64,000 nucleotides of DNA from Streptomyces sp. SID13031 (GTDB lineage: Bacteria; Actinomycetota; Actinomycetes; Propionibacteriales; Kribbellaceae): assembly GCF_010548305.1 (NCBI RefSeq), contig NZ_JAAGLV010000016.1, positions 1-64,000 on the forward strand. The letters run 5' to 3'. A program made the position numbers and the translations under genes. The stretch's first letter is position 1. Each line of letters starts with the position of its first letter. Below are positions 8,558 through 16,378 of this stretch, piece by piece. Below the pieces are notes generated by a model, which saw nothing but the letters and a program-made list of their open reading frames with translations, did no database searches and had not been told where the DNA came from.

Positions 8558-8850
8558 GTGAACGCTTCCGACACTTTCTATCCCGATGGTTCGGGCGACT
8601 CAATGATCACTTCCGGCGTCGCCGCGACGACGATCGATGACGAGGCCGACGGCCTGGTGGTGCTCGGCTACATGCGGCAGCACTTGTTGATGACGCAGAT
8701 CGAGACCTGGCCCGCAGCGTTCGAGGCGTTCGTTGCCGACGCGATGTGCGACAGTATCAGCGGGGTCCTGCTGCCCAGCATGCTGCACTTCTCCGTCCTC
8801 GAGCCACCGCCGATGATCAAGCGGCACTTTGAGCGCCTCACTAAGACACG
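8558..8850 (+). pseudogene. N-terminal coding fragment of unknown protein
   Basis: From GTG 8558 to about 8850 the frame has normal high-GC codon use and a protein-like composition (DDEADGLVVLGYMRQH, then ETWPAAFEAFVADAMCD). After about residue 97 it runs antisense into the relic of a secreted-protein gene, and the translation becomes noise. It therefore looks like a gene truncated at its 3' end by a rearrangement near 8850. I do not recognise the family. Confidence 0.45.
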
Positions 8851-9641
8851 TGCGTCGCCGGTCGGGATGGGGCCGTGGCTTCCTCCGATGACTACTACCA
8901 GGTCGTCGAACTCGACAGCGTGGGCTCGGAGGTCGGGTTCGCAGACGGCGTGGTTGAGGACGAAGGTGAGGGGTGCTGGCCTCGGCTCGGGTGAGGCTTT
9001 CGACAGACTGCGACGGCGACGATCGCGCTCGACAGGCCCTTCGCGGCGAAGGACCAGGCCGGTACGGTCGCAGGGCCGCTACTGGTGTCCGCTTCGGTGG
9101 TTCCCAAGGAAGCGCCGGTGATCGTGAGGGTGCACGAGGACGCCGGGATGTCTCGGCAGTTGTTGTGAGGGGCTCCGATCGCTTCGGTCAGTGTGAGGCG
9201 GGCGTCGAGCACGCTCACCGGAAGGCTCGATCCGTTGGCGAAATCGACGCGCGAAGGGCCACCTGATCCGAGTTGGACGCCCGGTGCGATGGCAGCCCTC
9301 CCGGACGACCACGCGGACTTCGGCTCGGTCGTGTCGAAGGCCAGGCCGGGAATACGGGATGAGCGTAGGAAGATCCCTGTCGGAGGTTTCGGAATCCCGG
9401 CGGCCCGAACAACCTGCGCCACGACGTGTGCGCGGTCGAGAAGTGCTGCGGTCGGAGGGGCTGGCGGCAGCGTCGGAATTCCATCGCCGGCCGTTGTCGG
9501 ACCGGCGGTGGGCGTTGCGCTGGTTGTCGCTTCAGAGGTTGGCGTTGCCTCGGTGCCGTAGGCGACAGGAGAAGACCGATGAGAGCGAAGACGGGACCCA
9601 AGTATGCACAGCATTTCCCAGCGCGGTTCATGGGCATCATG
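8830..9641 (-). pseudogene. secreted/signal-anchored protein, two frameshifts
   Basis: An N-terminal hydrophobic signal (MPMNRAGKCCAYLGPVFALI, near 9640) runs in one frame. Near 9570 the match moves to a second frame with a Thr/Pro/Ala-rich linker (EATPTSEATTSATPTAGPTT) and an extracellular domain (VDFANGSSLPVSVLDARLTL, then ASSCTLTITGASLGTTE and GPATVPAWSFAAKGLSSAI). The C-terminal end (HAVCEPDLRAHAVEFDDLVV, then IGGSHGPIPTG near 8860) lies in yet another frame. This resembles a lipoprotein-like hypothetical family common in Streptomyces and Kribbella, whose function I do not know. At least two frameshifts separate the conserved pieces, so it is broken. Confidence 0.6.
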
Positions 9642-9771
9642 TTTGGTGACACTCGGGACCGCCGAATCGTTGCATTGGCCGTTGTAGGTCGAGTATCCGC
9701 ACACTCCGGCGAAGAAACCACGACCAGCGGGCACCCGCATCATGCCCGCCGCCGGCCGGCAGGGCACACGG

Positions 9772-9945
9772 TCAGTTCCTTTCTACTGCTTCGTTGACGC
9801 CTTGCCTGGCCGCGTTGGCGCCTTTCGAGATCATCGACGTCGCTCTCGACCCGGTGCCGGCGGCGACACTGCCGGCGTTGATGGTGCCGCCGCCGGCGAC
9901 GTACACGCCGCTGTTCTGGATGATCGTTTGGGCGTTGGGTCAGCT
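9772..9945 (-). pseudogene. remnant of a small glycine-rich protein
   Basis: The minus-strand frame ending at TGA (9774-9772) reads TIIQNSGVYVAGGGTINAGS, continuing with VAAGTGSRATSMISKGANAA. The repeated Gly/Ala/Val pattern resembles short beta-type proteins found next to effector genes in Streptomyces. Upstream an in-frame stop occurs within a few codons and no start codon precedes the conserved part, so the N-terminus is lost. It abuts the opposite-strand phytase-like relic near 9950. Confidence 0.35.
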
Positions 9946-9950
9946 CGGCG

Positions 9951-10753
9951 GTGTCGATCCCTGGCTCGTACTGGGTTTCGGTCGAGAACGGACCGTATGT
10001 CACGCACTTCGACGCGAACGGGTACGAACTGGGTCGGCTGACTCCGTACCGGAACAGCCCGGACAATGCGTTCCACAAGATCATCGGGTACTTGCCGGCT
10101 GAGCTCGCGAATCGCGTGAAGAACAAGGGGATGGAGGGCCTGACGGTGACGCCGGACGGGTCGACGCTGGTGGGATCATGCAGTCCGCGTTACAGCAGCC
10201 GGATCTCGGGAGCACGAAGGCCGGCGGGGTTTCGCCGGCCCGCATCGTGGCGATCGACCTGCGGACGCACGAGTCGAAGCAGTACCTGTATTTGCTGGAC
10301 AACCCGGCGACGACGGGTGACGCCAACAGCGAGATCACCGCGCTGTCGAACACGAGGTTTCTTGTCGACGAGCGCGATGGCACCTTCGGGCCGTTCGCCC
10401 AGAAGACTCTCTACGAGATCGACGTCAACGGTGCCGGGGTCACCGTCGCGCAGAAGCAGCCATACGTGAACGCTGGAATGCTGGTGAGCCGACTCGACCC
10501 GACCGGCAAGTTCTTCTCACACGACAAGGTCGAGGGCGTCGCCACGGCGGATGCGGGCCGGACCTTGTACCTGTCCAACGACAACGATTTCGGTATCGAC
10601 ATTATCGTGGTCGCCCCCGACGGCCAATGGACGGTTCACCAGAAGGCGTTGCCGACGACCGGCCGAACCGACAACGGCGAAATCCTGAAGATCGACACCA
10701 CCAAACTCCCCGCAGTCCTGAAAACCGTCACGGTGACGATCCACGTGCGCTGA
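9951..10753 (+). pseudogene. phytase-like esterase, 5'-truncated and frameshifted
   Basis: The first part (SYWVSVENGPYVTHFDANGY, then IIGYLPAELANRVKNKGMEG and LTVTPDGSTLVG) and the second part (MQSALQQPD, ARIVAIDLRTHESKQYLYLL, EITALSNTRFLVDERDG, LPTTGRTDNGEILKIDTTKL) are consecutive segments of the esterase-like phytase domain (PF13449 type). Between them near 10172 one base, apparently a G in the GGTGGG run, is missing, shifting the frame. The usual N-terminal signal peptide and first propeller blades are absent. The C-terminus is complete at TGA 10753. Confidence 0.7.
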
Positions 10754-11039
10754 CGCACTTCTAGGGCGGCGGGGTGAGCTCATGAAGACAGATCCGACTC
10801 GAGGGGCGAGCCGTTGCCTGGTTGGACCCTGGGAGTCGACCGGGGTGGTCGGTTCGGGTGGTGAAAGACGGTCCGCTGGCGAAGCAGGCCGTGGTCGGCG
10901 ATTAGGAGCGCAGCAGTACCGGCCAATTCCCTCGCGGAATGACAGAGGTGGCAACTTGGGATGGATTGGCACTTGAGGACCCGGGGTCCGGTAGCGTGCG
11001 GCCGTTGAGGTGGGGTTGTTACTAGGGGTGGGGATTGTT
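10754..11039. other. non-coding stretch before a small membrane protein gene
   Basis: Only short frames without codon bias are present. GGACCCGGGGTCC near 10977-10989 is a perfect short palindrome about 50 bp upstream of the next start and might be part of a regulatory site. Nothing else was recognised. Confidence 0.3.
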
Positions 11040-11453
11040 GTGAATCTTGATTTCGGGCTTGATCCGATGTTCTCGTGGTACGTCGTTCTGCTGTGTCTCA
11101 GCGGCATCGTGATGGTCGTTCTGGGGGCGATCAACAAGGCCGAGCAGTCGGCTGGATCGCGCGCGCTGAGCGTGATCGCCGGGCTCGGATTCCTTGGGTA
11201 CGGGGTTTATCTGGGGTTCATCTTCGATGGCGGCAGCTACATGATGTTCTTCCAGGCCTTCATCCTGCCGGTGCTCCTGGTCGTCAACTTCATCCGCTCG
11301 GTGGTCACGAAGCCGACCCCGCCGCAGCCGTACATGGGCGCTCCCGTGCAGGGCCAGTACCCCGGTACTCCCGCTCAGGGGCAGCCGTACGCCGGTGGGC
11401 CCGTGCAATCGTATCTGGGTCAGCCCCAGGCCGGCCCGACGCAGCCGAGCTGA
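11040..11453 (+). CDS. small three-helix membrane protein with Pro/Gln-rich tail
   Basis: About 137 residues from GTG 11040; a GTG 30 bp upstream in the same frame is possible but less like related proteins. There are three hydrophobic stretches: WYVVLLCLSGIVMVVLG, LSVIAGLGFLGYGVYLGF and FFQAFILPVLLVVNF. A cytoplasmic or extracellular tail of repeated short units (GAPVQGQYPGTPAQGQPY) follows. This architecture is common among actinobacterial hypothetical membrane proteins, and no catalytic motif is present. It stands alone, with the nitrilase-like gene more than 200 bp downstream. Confidence 0.7.
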   Translation: MNLDFGLDPMFSWYVVLLCLSGIVMVVLGAINKAEQSAGSRALSVIAGLGFLGYGVYLGFIFDGGSYMMFFQAFILPVLLVVNFIRSVVTKPTPPQPYMGAPVQGQYPGTPAQGQPYAGGPVQSYLGQPQAGPTQPS

Positions 11454-11670
11454 ACCGGCCTGCCGCGCTGTCGGCGGGTCGCTGATTGACGGGCTTGGTG
11501 GGGTCGGGCAAGATGTCGAGTCCGGCGTGGCTCGCGCCTCACCTTCGTTGACCGGTCCCAGCCTGGTCCGCTGAGAAGGCAAAGGGATTTCTGGTCTCGG
11601 GCCGCTCGTCCTGGTCAACTGCCCCGGGCGGGATCGCTGGGGGATCGCGTCCGGGTGCGTGGAAGGCCAG

Positions 11671-12624
11671 ATGACAGCGCACAGGAACTTCAAGCGACGG
11701 GTTCGCGCCCGCGCCGCCAAAACGGGCGAGTCCTACACGGCTGCCCTCCGGCACTTCCGTCCGACTCCATCAGGAGAAGACATGCCGGAGAACACCCAGA
11801 CCACCCTGCGGATCGCCGTCGCCCAGTCGACGGTTCGCGAGGATCCCACCGATGCCGACGGGCTGCGTGCGAGCGCGGCGGAGGTTCGTCGGCTCATGCA
11901 GGAAGCGGCGGGCGAAGGCGCCCGCCTGGTGCACTTCACCGAGGGGGCGCTCTGCTTCCCCAGCAAGGTCGTGATGTCCGAGCTCGGCCCGGACGAGATC
12001 GGCCCGTCCGACTGGAGCAAGGCCGAGTGGACCGTGCTCCAGGGTGAGCTCGACCGGATCGCAGTACTGTCCGGTGAGCTCGGCATCTGGACGGTGATCC
12101 CGTCGGTGCACCAACTGCAGCCCCGGCCCCACAACAGCATGTACGTCATCAACGACCAAGGCCGGATCGTCGACCGGTACGACGAACGCACGCTGTCGAC
12201 CACGAAGGTCACCTGGATGTACTCCCCGGGCGAGAAGCCGGTCACCTTCGAGGTCGACGGGTACCGGTTCGGGCTCGCGCTCGGGCTGGACGTGCTCTTC
12301 GCCGAGCTGTTCACGGAGTACGACCGGCTCGATGTCGACGCCGTACTGGTGTCGTACGCGACCACCGGCATGCCGCATCACGAGCACATCGAGGTACAGA
12401 CCCGCGGGCACGCCGTGACGAACACCTACTGGATCAGCCTCGCGGCACCCGCCGACCCCGGAGCCGGCCTCGAGTCGGGCATCACCAATCCGTACGGCCA
12501 GTGGACGGTCCAAGGCCCGGCGGATAGTACGCCGGGGATTGCGGTGACCGACCTGCATCATGCTGAGGTCACCCAGATCGGGCGCTCCTTCCGCAGCAAG
12601 ACCCGAGTCCGCATCAACTCCTGA
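11671..12624 (+). CDS. nitrilase-fold (carbon-nitrogen hydrolase) protein apparently lacking two catalytic residues
   Basis: A 317-residue protein. Residues 1-30 (HRNFKRRVRARAAKTGESYT) are a basic motif seen as an N-terminal extension on several actinobacterial enzymes. The nitrilase domain follows from about 46 (LRIAVAQSTV). The first catalytic residue, Glu91, is present in HFTEGALCFP. At the usual Lys position the sequence reads RYDERTL (Glu172). At the usual Cys position it reads YRFGLALGLDVLF, with no cysteine; the only Cys in the whole protein is Cys95. By eye two of the three Glu-Lys-Cys residues are thus replaced, which suggests a non-hydrolytic role or loss of function. ATG 11671 was chosen because of GGAAGG six bases upstream and the conserved N-terminus. 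Confidence 0.78.
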   Translation: MTAHRNFKRRVRARAAKTGESYTAALRHFRPTPSGEDMPENTQTTLRIAVAQSTVREDPTDADGLRASAAEVRRLMQEAAGEGARLVHFTEGALCFPSKVVMSELGPDEIGPSDWSKAEWTVLQGELDRIAVLSGELGIWTVIPSVHQLQPRPHNSMYVINDQGRIVDRYDERTLSTTKVTWMYSPGEKPVTFEVDGYRFGLALGLDVLFAELFTEYDRLDVDAVLVSYATTGMPHHEHIEVQTRGHAVTNTYWISLAAPADPGAGLESGITNPYGQWTVQGPADSTPGIAVTDLHHAEVTQIGRSFRSKTRVRINS

Positions 12625-12636
12625 CCGGCTCGAGCT

Positions 12637-12660
12637 GAGGGGCGCTTCCGGGCGCCCCTC
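12637..12660. terminator. bidirectional hairpin between convergent genes
   Basis: GAGGGGCGC pairs perfectly with GCGCCCCTC around a six-base loop, between the stops at 12624 (plus) and 12669 (minus). Confidence 0.65.
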
Positions 12661-12668
12661 ACCTCGAC

Positions 12669-13787
12669 TCAACCGCAGATGGCCTTGTCCAGGAATGCGT
12701 TGACGCCGGCGTCGGGGTCGCCGCGGAAGTTGGGCGTGAGGGCGATGGTGACCTGGCGACGGCCATCCGCCGTGGAGAACGACCAGGCGTTGTACGCCAG
12801 CGCATCGCCGTCGTTGCCATAGACACGCACCCCGCAGGTGGTGTCCTTCCACGCCAGCCCGAGCCCGTACTTCTTGGTCGACGTACCGGGCGTCTTCATC
12901 TCGTCCAGCAGGTACTGCGGCAGCAGGCGCCCGCCCAGCAAAGCGGCGAAGAACCGGTTGAGATCCCTCGTCGTGGAGATCATCTCGCCACCCGCACCCA
13001 TCAGCGACGGGTTCATCTCCGTGTAGTCGATCAGGGGCGGCGTTGCGCTCCGCTCGGTCGGCAGGTAGCCGTGCGGATGCGGCCCAGGAATCCGAACAGC
13101 CGTTCCCGCCACTACGGTGCCGCGCAACTGCAACGGCTCGATGATCCGGCGCTTGATCTCCTGCCCGTACGACCGTCCCGTCACCTTCGAGATGACCTGT
13201 CCGAGCAGGAGATACCCCGTGTTCGAGTACGCGTAGGTCTTACCCGGCGTATCGGACGTCGGCGGGTGGGCCAGAGCGCGCTGCACCTGCTCGGTCGCGG
13301 TCCAGGTGCGCCAGCGATCGGCGAAGAACTCCGGGCTCGGTGGGAACGGGATCGTGTTCACGTAGTCGTACAACCCGCTGGTGTGGTTGAGCAACTGGCG
13401 CAGGGTGATGTTCTGACCATTGGGTACGACACCAGGCAGCCACCTCTCCACCGTGTCATCCAGCCGCAGCCGCCCCTCGCCGACCAACTGCAGCACAACG
13501 GTGGCAACAAACGTCTTGGTAATGCTCCCTACCCGGAACAGCCCATCAGTCGGCACCGCCCGCGACGTCCCCAGCACAGCGACCCCACTGGTCCCCCGCC
13601 AAACCCCACCCTCGCCCCGCACCTCCACCAGCGCCCCCACCGCACTAGCAGCCGCTACCCCATCCAACTCCCTCTGCAACCCGGCCCTACCCGGCGCTGC
13701 ACCACCCCCCGCACTGGCAACGGCTGGTACCGACCCCACCGCCAGTACCGCCGCCGCAGTCACCAACACCCGAAGCACCCGCTTCAT
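12669..13787 (-). CDS. secreted serine hydrolase of the beta-lactamase/DD-peptidase class C family
   Basis: A 372-residue protein. The N-terminus (MKRVLRVLVTAAAVLAVGSV, then PAVASA) is a signal peptide, so the enzyme is exported. The class C-type catalytic motifs are present: SITK in RVGSITKTF (nucleophile Ser and Lys), YSN in YAYSNTGYLLLG, and a late GNDG in place of the HxG/KTG box. RQLLNHTSGL and MISTTRDLNRF are further family marks. It probably acts as a D-Ala-D-Ala carboxypeptidase or an esterase on extracellular substrate. ATG 13787 lies five bases after GGGAGG; the frame stays open further upstream but lacks a ribosome-binding site. It is divergent from the Nudix gene. Confidence 0.88.
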   Translation of the reverse strand: MKRVLRVLVTAAAVLAVGSVPAVASAGGGAAPGRAGLQRELDGVAAASAVGALVEVRGEGGVWRGTSGVAVLGTSRAVPTDGLFRVGSITKTFVATVVLQLVGEGRLRLDDTVERWLPGVVPNGQNITLRQLLNHTSGLYDYVNTIPFPPSPEFFADRWRTWTATEQVQRALAHPPTSDTPGKTYAYSNTGYLLLGQVISKVTGRSYGQEIKRRIIEPLQLRGTVVAGTAVRIPGPHPHGYLPTERSATPPLIDYTEMNPSLMGAGGEMISTTRDLNRFFAALLGGRLLPQYLLDEMKTPGTSTKKYGLGLAWKDTTCGVRVYGNDGDALAYNAWSFSTADGRRQVTIALTPNFRGDPDAGVNAFLDKAICG

Positions 13788-13920
13788 CCCGGCCTCCCAT
13801 TCGCCATGAGCCACCCTGCGTCGCCGGCCACCGAGACCACATCGGGGAACACCCCCGTTCTTCCCACGGGAGGCGATGGGGGATTCGCTAGGGTCGGCGG
13901 ATGCAGAGGAGTCGGTCGTA

Positions 13921-14376
13921 GTGCGGGCTGGGGTCATGCTGCTGGGGCATCGAGCACTACGGATCTGGTGGCGGCTGCGGCGGCCTACGACGTACGGGGT
14001 GAAGGCTTTGCTGATGCACCCCGACGATCCCGGGAAGTGCTTGGTGGTTCGGCATTCCTACGTTGATCGGGACCGCTGGGGCCTGCCCGGCGGCGGGTAC
14101 AGCCCGCAGAAGGAGAGCGCTGAAGGTGCGGCCGTACGGGAGGTCGCCGAAGAGCTCGCACTGACGATCACCGAGCCGCCGACCGTACTGCACACCCTGA
14201 CGACCACCTACGAGGGAAAGGTCGACAACCTCACCATCGTGGTCGCCACACCGACCTCGGCAGAGTTCCACCTGAACGCGGAGCTGACCGAGGCCCGCTG
14301 GGTATCCGTCGACCTCTCAGACCTACCGACAAACGCCCGCACCTCCCGCTGGCTCCGGCTGGCGCTGGCCGAGTAG
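13921..14376 (+). CDS. Nudix hydrolase
   Basis: A roughly 151-residue protein carrying a complete Nudix box: GGGYSPQKE, seven residues, then REVAEELAL. This matches GX5EX7REUXEEXGU except for the final Gly. Members hydrolyse nucleoside diphosphates linked to another moiety; the substrate is not readable. GTG 13921 is preferred because GAGGAG lies nine bases upstream. An in-frame ATG at 13876 and ATG at 13936 are alternatives. It is divergent from the secreted serine hydrolase. Confidence 0.82.
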   Translation: MRAGVMLLGHRALRIWWRLRRPTTYGVKALLMHPDDPGKCLVVRHSYVDRDRWGLPGGGYSPQKESAEGAAVREVAEELALTITEPPTVLHTLTTTYEGKVDNLTIVVATPTSAEFHLNAELTEARWVSVDLSDLPTNARTSRWLRLALAE

Positions 14377-14486
14377 CCGAATAGGCCGACCGTCACGCCA
14401 CAGATACGGCCTCGTAGAGACCGTCTTGTCCAGGTCTCTGAGCCATCCGCCAGGCGTTCTATGCCCAGGTTCGCACCGGAAGGCGG

Positions 14487-14990
14487 TCAGCCTGTGCTGA
14501 CTCGACCCACGGCGGCTGCGGCCGGCCTGACAATTCGTTTGAGCGCCAATTGCCGCAGTCCGCGGTACTGGTCAGCGCGATCCCAGGCAAATCTGGTCAT
14601 GCCCCAGCCCGTCGGAAGAGCGAGACGCTGCAGGTTGGACGTACTGCACAGGAAAGCGTCGCGGCGACGATCCGCGAGCTCGGCGATCTGAGCCTCCAGT
14701 ACCGCGATCTCCTCGTCTGGCGGACTCTTCGGCGTCCAGGTCTCGAGGTCGAACTCCACCCAGCAGGCTGCCTCGATGACCGCTAGCACCAGGATCCGCC
14801 GGTCGCCCGTCAAGCCGGCAGAGCTCTCGGCCTGTCGCCGGAGTTGCCGCAGCCCACCCTGCTCGCGGCAGACCAACCGGATCGCGTCGCACCGATCCTC
14901 GTCCCGCAGCAGGCGCTGGGCTGAGCGCCACTCGCCGATCTCGAGCGCGAGAATCGGATCGGTCAAGCCGGTCGCGGTACCCATGCGCAC
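14487..14990 (-). CDS. hypothetical protein
   Basis: A 167-codon frame (or 165 from the second Met) with actinobacterial codon use. The product is soluble: an N-terminal half rich in Arg/Leu (LRDEDRCDAIRLVCREQGGL), a central hydrophobic stretch (ILVLAVIEAACWVEFDL) and a Glu-rich helix (DEEIAVLEAQIAELADRRRD). There are no known motifs. A competing frame on the same strand spans nearly the same bases but has a poorer composition. It is convergent with the Nudix gene. Confidence 0.5.
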   Translation of the reverse strand: MRMGTATGLTDPILALEIGEWRSAQRLLRDEDRCDAIRLVCREQGGLRQLRRQAESSAGLTGDRRILVLAVIEAACWVEFDLETWTPKSPPDEEIAVLEAQIAELADRRRDAFLCSTSNLQRLALPTGWGMTRFAWDRADQYRGLRQLALKRIVRPAAAAVGRVSTG

Positions 14991-15003
14991 ATGCTCTACT
15001 CAC

Positions 15004-15295
15004 TTGCGGAGTAACTTCGGTGACTACACGCAGACTTCAGTACATACAGTAGAACCGTGACCATAAGTGGTCAACTCTGAGCGCGTAGCTCACATTCTGT
15101 ATCCAGTCCGCTACTTTCCGTGAATTACTGCTTTTCAAACAGTCGCTTCCCATCCTCGGCGAGCCATGCCGGTCAAGCCGAGGCTCCGCTTTCCGGTAGT
15201 GGCCGGTAGTACAAGTATTTTCGGGTGTAAGTAGGTGTAGCATCGGCTTGAAGTTGGCCCGCGATGCGCGTGGGCGCCGACATCCGGGAGTAATT
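15004..15295. other. leader region of HTH copy C
   Basis: No coding signal was seen. The region is less GC-rich than its neighbours. GACCATAAGTGGTC (15059-15072) is an inverted repeat with a short centre and is a possible operator for the HTH protein. CGGGAG lies just before the GTG at 15296. A similar AAGTATTTTCGGGT/AGGTACTCCGGGT stretch occurs upstream of copies C and B. Confidence 0.35.
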
Positions 15296-16378
15296 GTGGC
15301 CCCTTCACCAGAGGCCGTACGACTTGCCAGGAGGCTCCGCGGCCTGCGCGATTCCCATGACGCCGGGCTGACACAGTCCCAACTGGCCAAGGCGCTGAGC
15401 CGGGACACCCGGGTCGCCATTGCGACGATCAGCTCGTGGGAGTCGCTGACCAATCCCAAACTGCCGCCGGCCGAACGGTTGCGCTCCTACGCGTTGTTCT
15501 TCTGCACGGACCGGACGAACCGGGACGGCACACCCGAGGTGGTGTCCGAGCGCGAACTGACGCTGGACGAGCGAGAGCGCTTCGAGGAGCTGAACGAAGA
15601 ACTGATCGGGCTCCGCGACGCCGCCCGCAGCCAGAGCGGCGGGACCGGTTCGTCGACCAGAGGCGCCTACAGCTGGGAATTCGAGAGCGGTCCGATCACG
15701 ATCATCTGCCCGGAGTCGCCCGAGGGGGAACGTCCGGCCCTGGCCGACGAACGAGACCCCAACTACACCCGGATGTATCGATACGCCGACCTCGACGCGC
15801 TGATCGAGTTGTGGGGCCACCTGCGCGCCTCCAACCCGGAACTGCAGATCTCGCACCGGCTGCCGTCGGAGGTCAAGGCGGACGACATGTCCGGCCACCT
15901 GGTGGTGCTCGGTGGCATCGGCTGGAACCACGTGACCCGGCGGCTGCTGAAGACCCTGCGCGAGATGCCCATCTCCCAGTTCGAGATCTCCGACCTGAAG
16001 ACCGGCGAGATCTTCAAGGCCAGTGGCGCCGGCGGCAAGGAGTTCTGGCCGCAGTTCGAGGACACCGACGGCGTTTCCGAACTGGTCGAGGACGTCGCGT
16101 TGCTGACCCGGCTGCGCAATCCGTTCAACCACAGCCGCACTATCACCATCTGCAACGGCATCCACAGCCGCGGCGTACTGGGGGCGGTCCGGACGCTCAC
16201 CGACGTCGCCGTCCGCGAGCGCAACGAGGCCTACCTGTCCCGCCACTTCCCGGACGGATTGTTCGCTCTACTGCTGCGGGTCCCGGTAGTGAACGGCGAA
16301 GCAATTTCGCCCGATCTGGAGATCCCCGAGAACCGGCTCTACCAATGGGAGCCTGGGGAGACGGTGAGCCGCCCGTGA
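15296..16378 (+). CDS. Xre-type HTH protein with C-terminal sensor-like domain, copy C
   Basis: A 360-residue protein from GTG 15296, the codon aligned with the start of copy B, behind CGGGAG. HTH region: AVRLARRLRGLRDSHDAGLT, then QSQLAKALS, ATISSWES (about residues 7-51) and LRSYALFFCTDRT. The C-terminal domain shares with copy B the segments SGPITIICPE, YADLDALIELWGHLRASNPE, HLVVLGGIGWNH.TRRLLK, ICNGIHSRGVLGAVRTLTD and FPDGLFALLLRVPVVNG. It ends in GTGA, overlapping the start of the glycosyltransferase, so the two are translationally coupled. A ligand-sensing regulator for the partner enzyme is the simplest reading (inference). The family is not one I can name. Confidence 0.78.
   Translation: MAPSPEAVRLARRLRGLRDSHDAGLTQSQLAKALSRDTRVAIATISSWESLTNPKLPPAERLRSYALFFCTDRTNRDGTPEVVSERELTLDERERFEELNEELIGLRDAARSQSGGTGSSTRGAYSWEFESGPITIICPESPEGERPALADERDPNYTRMYRYADLDALIELWGHLRASNPELQISHRLPSEVKADDMSGHLVVLGGIGWNHVTRRLLKTLREMPISQFEISDLKTGEIFKASGAGGKEFWPQFEDTDGVSELVEDVALLTRLRNPFNHSRTITICNGIHSRGVLGAVRTLTDVAVRERNEAYLSRHFPDGLFALLLRVPVVNGEAISPDLEIPENRLYQWEPGETVSRP

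Noticed and set aside
8895-9767. Single intact secreted-protein gene on the minus strand
   Set aside because: The longest frame covers only the middle of the protein; the signal region and C-terminal conserved part lie in other frames, so the gene is broken.
10782-10976. Short plus-strand frame in the gap before the small membrane protein
   Set aside because: No codon bias, no ribosome-binding site and no motif.
14572-15003. Alternative frame of the hypothetical gene at 14487-14990
   Set aside because: Arg/Gly-rich shadow composition and no hydrophobic core.
15248-15295. Upstream ATG extension of HTH copy C
   Set aside because: The extension has no counterpart in copy B, and GTG 15296 has a good ribosome-binding site aligned with the copy B start.
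15436-16374. Long upstream extension of the copy C transferase
   Set aside because: It runs out of frame through the HTH gene with Arg-rich noise; similarity to copy A begins only at GTG 16375.
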